A stretch of DNA of 10,067 nt, from contig JALEPE010000119.1 in assembly GCA_022766795.1 (NCBI GenBank), positions 1-10,067 of the forward strand, read 5' to 3'. The DNA is from Helicobacter sp. (GTDB lineage Bacteria; Campylobacterota; Campylobacteria; Campylobacterales; Helicobacteraceae). A program made the translations under genes and the position numbers. Positions 7,144 to 10,067 of this stretch are shown piece after piece (position 1 is the stretch's first letter; the number at the start of each line of letters is the position of its first letter). The notes below the pieces were generated by a model. That model had not been told where the DNA came from. It worked only from the letters and a program-made list of their open reading frames with translations, and did no database searches.

Positions 7144-7599
7144 ATGAAATTCGTATCCTCAATGCTTGTTAGTTTATTGCTAATATTTTTGCTTTTTAGC
7201 GTATTTTGGGCGACTATTTTTAGTGGCTATATCCAATACTATGGTATTGCAGTGTTTTTTAATCCTTTTTTTATCAATGTTTTTAACCCCTATGCTTTTA
7301 TCCTTTTGGTTGCAATTTTTGGAATTGGGTTTGTGATTCCATTGATTGATAAGCTATTTAAACTGCTTTTTATTGCCCTTTTAATCGGTGCAGTTGCGCT
7401 TTTTATTCCGCAATTTGGTAAGACTGCCGGAGAGATTCTATTATCCAAAGAATACGCTTTAAGCATTGATGGACACACACAAAATGTGCGCGGATTATAT
7501 GAGGATAGAGGCTATATCATCTATTTAAAAGAGGATTCAAAAGACTTTGAGACACGCAAACGCAATCTAGTATATTATCAAAAGCCTACCCAAGAATAA
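7144..7599 (+). CDS. Small inner-membrane protein of unknown function, three predicted helices
   Basis: 151 aa, family not recognised by name. Three hydrophobic segments are clear: about residues 4-26, 50-68 and 71-89. Lys70 and Lys73 in the short second loop suggest that loop is cytoplasmic, which would put the N-terminus inside and the polar 60-residue tail (KTAGEILLSKEYALSIDGH onward) in the periplasm. The frame is open back to 7063, but the ATG at 7144 is preferred: it follows AGGTGA (7134-7139), which contains the stop of the previous gene, and it starts the first membrane helix directly. It is the last gene of the carB group. An equivalent putative transmembrane protein lies near carB in Campylobacter as far as I recall, so the neighbourhood may be conserved. 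The 3' end overlaps the convergent metA by 14 bases. No function is proposed. Confidence 0.8.
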   Translation: MKFVSSMLVSLLLIFLLFSVFWATIFSGYIQYYGIAVFFNPFFINVFNPYAFILLVAIFGIGFVIPLIDKLFKLLFIALLIGAVALFIPQFGKTAGEILLSKEYALSIDGHTQNVRGLYEDRGYIIYLKEDSKDFETRKRNLVYYQKPTQE

Positions 7600-8473
7600 A
7601 AGGCGTGTCTTGATACACAGAGAAGTTTAGCCAGTTTGCAAACAGCACACTAGCAGAAGAACGCCACGAAAAGATTGGCAAATTCTCCGCATTGTAATAA
7701 TGCTTTGGTTTCGTGATTTCTAAGCCTTTATCCAAATCTCTTTTGTATTCTAAATCCAATGTTTCTTTGGAATATTCCGGGTGTCCTAAGATAAAGAAGT
7801 CTTTTGCGTCTTTTAAGGCAGTGATTCCGCTCTCTTCACCCTCTAGCAAGATTTTAAGATTCCTATTTTCTCGCACTTGTGCTTCATTGATTCCTGAATG
7901 GCGCGAATGTGGAATCCTGACAATCTCATCTAAACCATTTAAAAGCAAGTCTTTTTCCACCCAAGAATGCTCAAATACGCCAAAAAGCTTGGAGTCTAGC
8001 GGAATCTTTTGGATTTTATGGAAGTAGTGCAGCCCCGCCATTGCGCCCCAGCAAAGATAGAGAGTGCTTGTGCAATGCGTCTTTAAAAAGTCCATAATTT
8101 GCGTTAATTCACCCCAATATTTCACTTCCTCAAACTCCAAATGTTCAATAGGCGCACCTGTAACAATTGCTCCATCAAACTTGCGATTCTTAATGTTTTC
8201 AAAATTCACATAAAATCGTTCCAAGTGCGACTTTGGCGTATTTTTACCGACATAACTTGCGGTGGATAGAAGTGTGATATTCACTTGCAAAGGCGAGTTT
8301 GCAAGGAGAGAGAGAATCTGATTTTCTGTTTCTATTTTTGTGGGCATAAGGTTGAAAATCAACACTTCCAAAGGGCGAATATCTTGCGATTTCGCACGAT
8401 TGCACCCCATAATAAAGGCATTTTGCTTCAAGAGTGAAAAAGCTGGAATATCCTCTGGAATGACAAGTGGCAT
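7586..8473 (-). CDS. metA: Homoserine O-acetyltransferase (MetA family)
   Basis: Acylates homoserine at the start of methionine synthesis. The 295-aa product has the full MetA layout. The nucleophile Cys141 lies in LYLCWGAMAG, and His231 and Glu233 lie in LGHPEY (Cys142, His235 and Glu237 of E. coli MetA). IRPLEVLIFNLMPTKIETEN at 32-51 is the family's most conserved stretch. The motif GAPIEHLEF places Glu110 at the position equal to E. coli 111; in published work on this family Glu there gives acetyl-CoA use and Gly gives succinyl-CoA use, so the product is predicted to be O-acetylhomoserine despite the common 'succinyltransferase' name. This fits the adjacent metY. The ATG at 8473 follows TAAGGA, whose TAA is the metY stop, with only 8 bases between the genes, so the pair is an operon with likely coupling. 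There is no terminator-like hairpin before the overlapping convergent gene. Confidence 0.94.
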   Translation of the reverse strand: MPLVIPEDIPAFSLLKQNAFIMGCNRAKSQDIRPLEVLIFNLMPTKIETENQILSLLANSPLQVNITLLSTASYVGKNTPKSHLERFYVNFENIKNRKFDGAIVTGAPIEHLEFEEVKYWGELTQIMDFLKTHCTSTLYLCWGAMAGLHYFHKIQKIPLDSKLFGVFEHSWVEKDLLLNGLDEIVRIPHSRHSGINEAQVRENRNLKILLEGEESGITALKDAKDFFILGHPEYSKETLDLEYKRDLDKGLEITKPKHYYNAENLPIFSWRSSASVLFANWLNFSVYQDTPFILG

Positions 8474-8481
8474 AAAAATCC

Positions 8482-9780
8482 TTATTTCTCCAATGCTTGT
8501 TTCAAATCCGCAATCAAATCTTTAGGAGATTCCAAGCCAATACTTAAACGAATCGTGCAAGGTGTGATTCCCGCAGATTGCAATTCCGCCTCACTCAGTT
8601 GTGAATGGGTTGTGGAGGCTGGGTGAATGACAAGTGATTTAGAATCCCCAATGTTTGCAACAATCGCAAAAATCTCTAGCGCGTTGCAGACTTTTTTCGC
8701 CTCTTCAAAGCTCCCCACTTCAAAGCTTAAAAGTCCGCTAGAATTGGAATCGCTGAAATATTTTTGCAATAAACTATGGTAAGGATTGCCCTCTAAGCCC
8801 GGATAGAATACATTTTTGACTTTCGGGTGCGATTGTAAGAATTTCGCTACTTCTAGTGCATTTTGACTATGTTTTTTAATGCGTAATTCTAATGTTTCTA
8901 GCCCTTGAATGATAATCCACGCATTTTGTGGAGAAATGGTTGCGCCGATATTTCTTAACCATTCTGTAAGCAGTCGGATTCCAAAGATAGGTAAAGCACC
9001 CGCGAGGCTTGCATACACAAGCCCGTGATAGCTTTCATCAGGCGTGTTAAATGCGGGATAGCGGGGATTATTGACAAGTAAATCATTTAATCCTTTGCGT
9101 TCAATCACAATACCACCCAATGCGCTTCCTTGCCCATTGACATATTTGCTTAGACTATACACCACCACATCTACGCCAAAATCTAGTGGCTTGTGCAAAA
9201 ATGCAGTTGCAACGGTGTTATCACAAATCGTTACGATTCCATATTTTTTAGCAATCTTGACGATTTTTTCTACATCGGCAATCGCAATTTGTGGGTTGGA
9301 GAGGCTTTCAAAGAAAATGACTTTTGTCTTTTCATTGATTGCGGATTCTAAAGTTCCCTCAATATCGTCAATATCAAATGCGCTAGATGTAATGCCAAAT
9401 CGCTTCAAAGTATGCACAATAAGCGTTTGTGTCCCGCCATAGATTTTATTGGAATACACGATATGATCGCCATTTTGCGCTAAGTTTGCTAAAGCGTAAA
9501 AAATCGCTGCTGTTCCACTTGCAGTCGGCACTCCAAATGCGCCACCCTCTACTGCGGCTAAGCGGTCACCTAGAATCTTATAAGTTGGATTTGTCAATCT
9601 TGTGTATATATTGCCAAGCTCTTGTAATCCAAATCTAGCAGCGGCTTGTTCCAAACTCTCAAAGCTATAAGCAGTGTTTTGATAGATTGGGACACTCAAT
9701 GTGCGCTGTGAATCATAAGTGTAACCTGCGTGTAGTGCGAGTGTTTCTTGTGTATAGTTGTTGTGTGGTAAATTTGCCAT
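8482..9780 (-). CDS. metY: O-acetylhomoserine sulfhydrylase (MetY)
   Basis: PLP enzyme of the Cys/Met metabolism family that makes homocysteine from O-acetylhomoserine and sulfide. 432 aa, the usual MetY length and longer than MetB or MetC (about 390). It begins with ETLALHAGY and PIYQNTAY; the glycine-rich PLP phosphate site ASGTAAI is at 88-93, CDNTVAT at 186-192 contains the Asp that pairs with the PLP nitrogen, and the Schiff-base lysine is Lys212 in SLSKYVNGQG. The extended segment NNPRYPAFNTPDESYHG after the lysine is typical of MetY rather than MetB. The ATG at 9780 follows AAGGAAA. It is the first gene of the metY-metA operon, with a consensus -10 upstream. With an acetyl-type MetA it provides direct sulfhydrylation and bypasses cystathionine. 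Confusion with a cysteine synthase side activity is possible for this family. Confidence 0.95.
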   Translation of the reverse strand: MANLPHNNYTQETLALHAGYTYDSQRTLSVPIYQNTAYSFESLEQAAARFGLQELGNIYTRLTNPTYKILGDRLAAVEGGAFGVPTASGTAAIFYALANLAQNGDHIVYSNKIYGGTQTLIVHTLKRFGITSSAFDIDDIEGTLESAINEKTKVIFFESLSNPQIAIADVEKIVKIAKKYGIVTICDNTVATAFLHKPLDFGVDVVVYSLSKYVNGQGSALGGIVIERKGLNDLLVNNPRYPAFNTPDESYHGLVYASLAGALPIFGIRLLTEWLRNIGATISPQNAWIIIQGLETLELRIKKHSQNALEVAKFLQSHPKVKNVFYPGLEGNPYHSLLQKYFSDSNSSGLLSFEVGSFEEAKKVCNALEIFAIVANIGDSKSLVIHPASTTHSQLSEAELQSAGITPCTIRLSIGLESPKDLIADLKQALEK

Positions 9781-9810
9781 TTTGTTTTCCTTGTTTTTAA
9801 AATTTGTGGA

Positions 9811-9816
9811 ATTATA
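9811..9816 (-). promoter_or_regulatory. Promoter -10 element for metY-metA
   Basis: On the minus strand this is a perfect TATAAT, preceded by TATGC. Transcription would start near 9804, leaving only about 24 bases of leader, just enough for the ribosome binding site. The -35 region is weak (TTGTAT at 9838-9833, 16-base spacing, three of six matches) and lies in an AT-rich tract. The short leader leaves no space for a SAM riboswitch or T-box. Confidence 0.6.
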
Positions 9817-9895
9817 GCATAAAATTTAAAAAATACAATATGTATTTATAAATTTAATAATAAATTTTGCAATAGAATCATTAAAGCAGTACAAC

Positions 9896-10028
9896 ATTAT
9901 GGATTGCTTTGTCATTCGCTTTGCTCATTCCTCGCAATGACGCAGGAACAGACATTTTGGTTTTTTGTCCTCGTGTCTTATCCCTCTGTCATTGCGAGAT
10001 TCCGTAAGGAATCGTGGCAATCTATAAT
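9896..10028. repeat. Composite intergenic inverted repeat (two head-to-head TCATTGCGAG units)
   Basis: Two copies of a short unit face each other. The inner arms are a perfect 11-bp inverted pair, CTCGCAATGAC (9931-9941) and GTCATTGCGAG (9988-9998). The outer arms match in 11 of 12 bases, ATTATGGATTGC (9896-9907) and GCAATCTATAAT (10017-10028). Each unit also folds on itself: the right one has a perfect GATTCC-GTAA-GGAATC hairpin (9998-10013), and the left one pairs GTCATT (9911-9916) with AATGAC (9936-9941). The unit resembles a dispersed intergenic palindromic repeat (TCATTGCGAG...GCAATC) that I recall from several bacterial genomes; copies elsewhere in this genome cannot be checked here. 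No open reading frame or transposase lies within it. Confidence 0.7.
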
Positions 10029-10067
10029 ATTGCAATGAATAAATACTTACAATAAATCTTTTAAAGT

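Noticed and set aside
7600..7620. Hairpin GTGT...ACAC after the membrane-protein gene as a terminator
   Set aside because: Only four pairs, no U tract, and it lies within metA coding sequence.
9781..9810. SAM riboswitch or T-box leader before metY
   Set aside because: The distance from the consensus -10 to the ATG leaves only about 24 bases of leader.
9896..10028. Start of a CRISPR array or a tRNA-like fold
   Set aside because: Only two inverted, not tandem, units with no spacers, and no cloverleaf or CCA-end pattern.

Overview
The window looks like chromosomal DNA from a Campylobacterota species, most likely a non-pylori Helicobacter or a close relative. The evidence is the AT-rich composition, the gene order nuclease / acidic chemotaxis protein / gmk (which I recall as HP0323-HP0322-HP0321 in H. 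pylori), and the run carB - YrdC-family gene - small membrane protein. The metY-metA pair argues against H. pylori itself, which lacks this route to methionine. The organism is inferred from memory of these families, not from a search.

Left part (1-720): the 3' end of a GNAT acetyltransferase, possibly PseH of the pseudaminic acid pathway, runs rightward and overlaps the tail of a leftward nucT-like exported phospholipase D-type nuclease. A short divergent promoter region (706-787) separates nucT from the rightward genes and carries a perfect 14-bp palindrome.

Central part (788-7599): five rightward genes. They are chePep (degenerate receiver domain plus a very long acidic low-complexity region, a chemotaxis regulator), gmk (guanylate kinase), carB (carbamoyl-phosphate synthase large subunit, complete), a small divergent Sua5/YciO/YrdC protein that is the likely tRNA t6A enzyme, and a three-helix membrane protein of unknown function. 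chePep and gmk are 5 bases apart. A 75-base gap with a possible promoter precedes carB, and carB and its two followers are packed with overlapping or near-overlapping ends.

Right part (7586-9780): a leftward operon metY-metA. MetA has Glu at the position that in this family marks acetyl-CoA rather than succinyl-CoA use. With the O-acetylhomoserine sulfhydrylase MetY it gives direct sulfhydrylation: homoserine to O-acetylhomoserine to homocysteine. A consensus -10 element lies just upstream of metY.

Right edge (9781-10067): no gene. It holds the metY promoter and a roughly 133-bp composite inverted repeat made of two head-to-head copies of a TCATTGCGAG...GCAATC unit, probably a dispersed intergenic repeat.

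Nothing in the window is a clearly new system. The items most worth a second look are the GAATC/GATTC word excess, the composite repeat, the chePep pseudo-receiver and palindrome, and the divergent YrdC protein coupled to carB.
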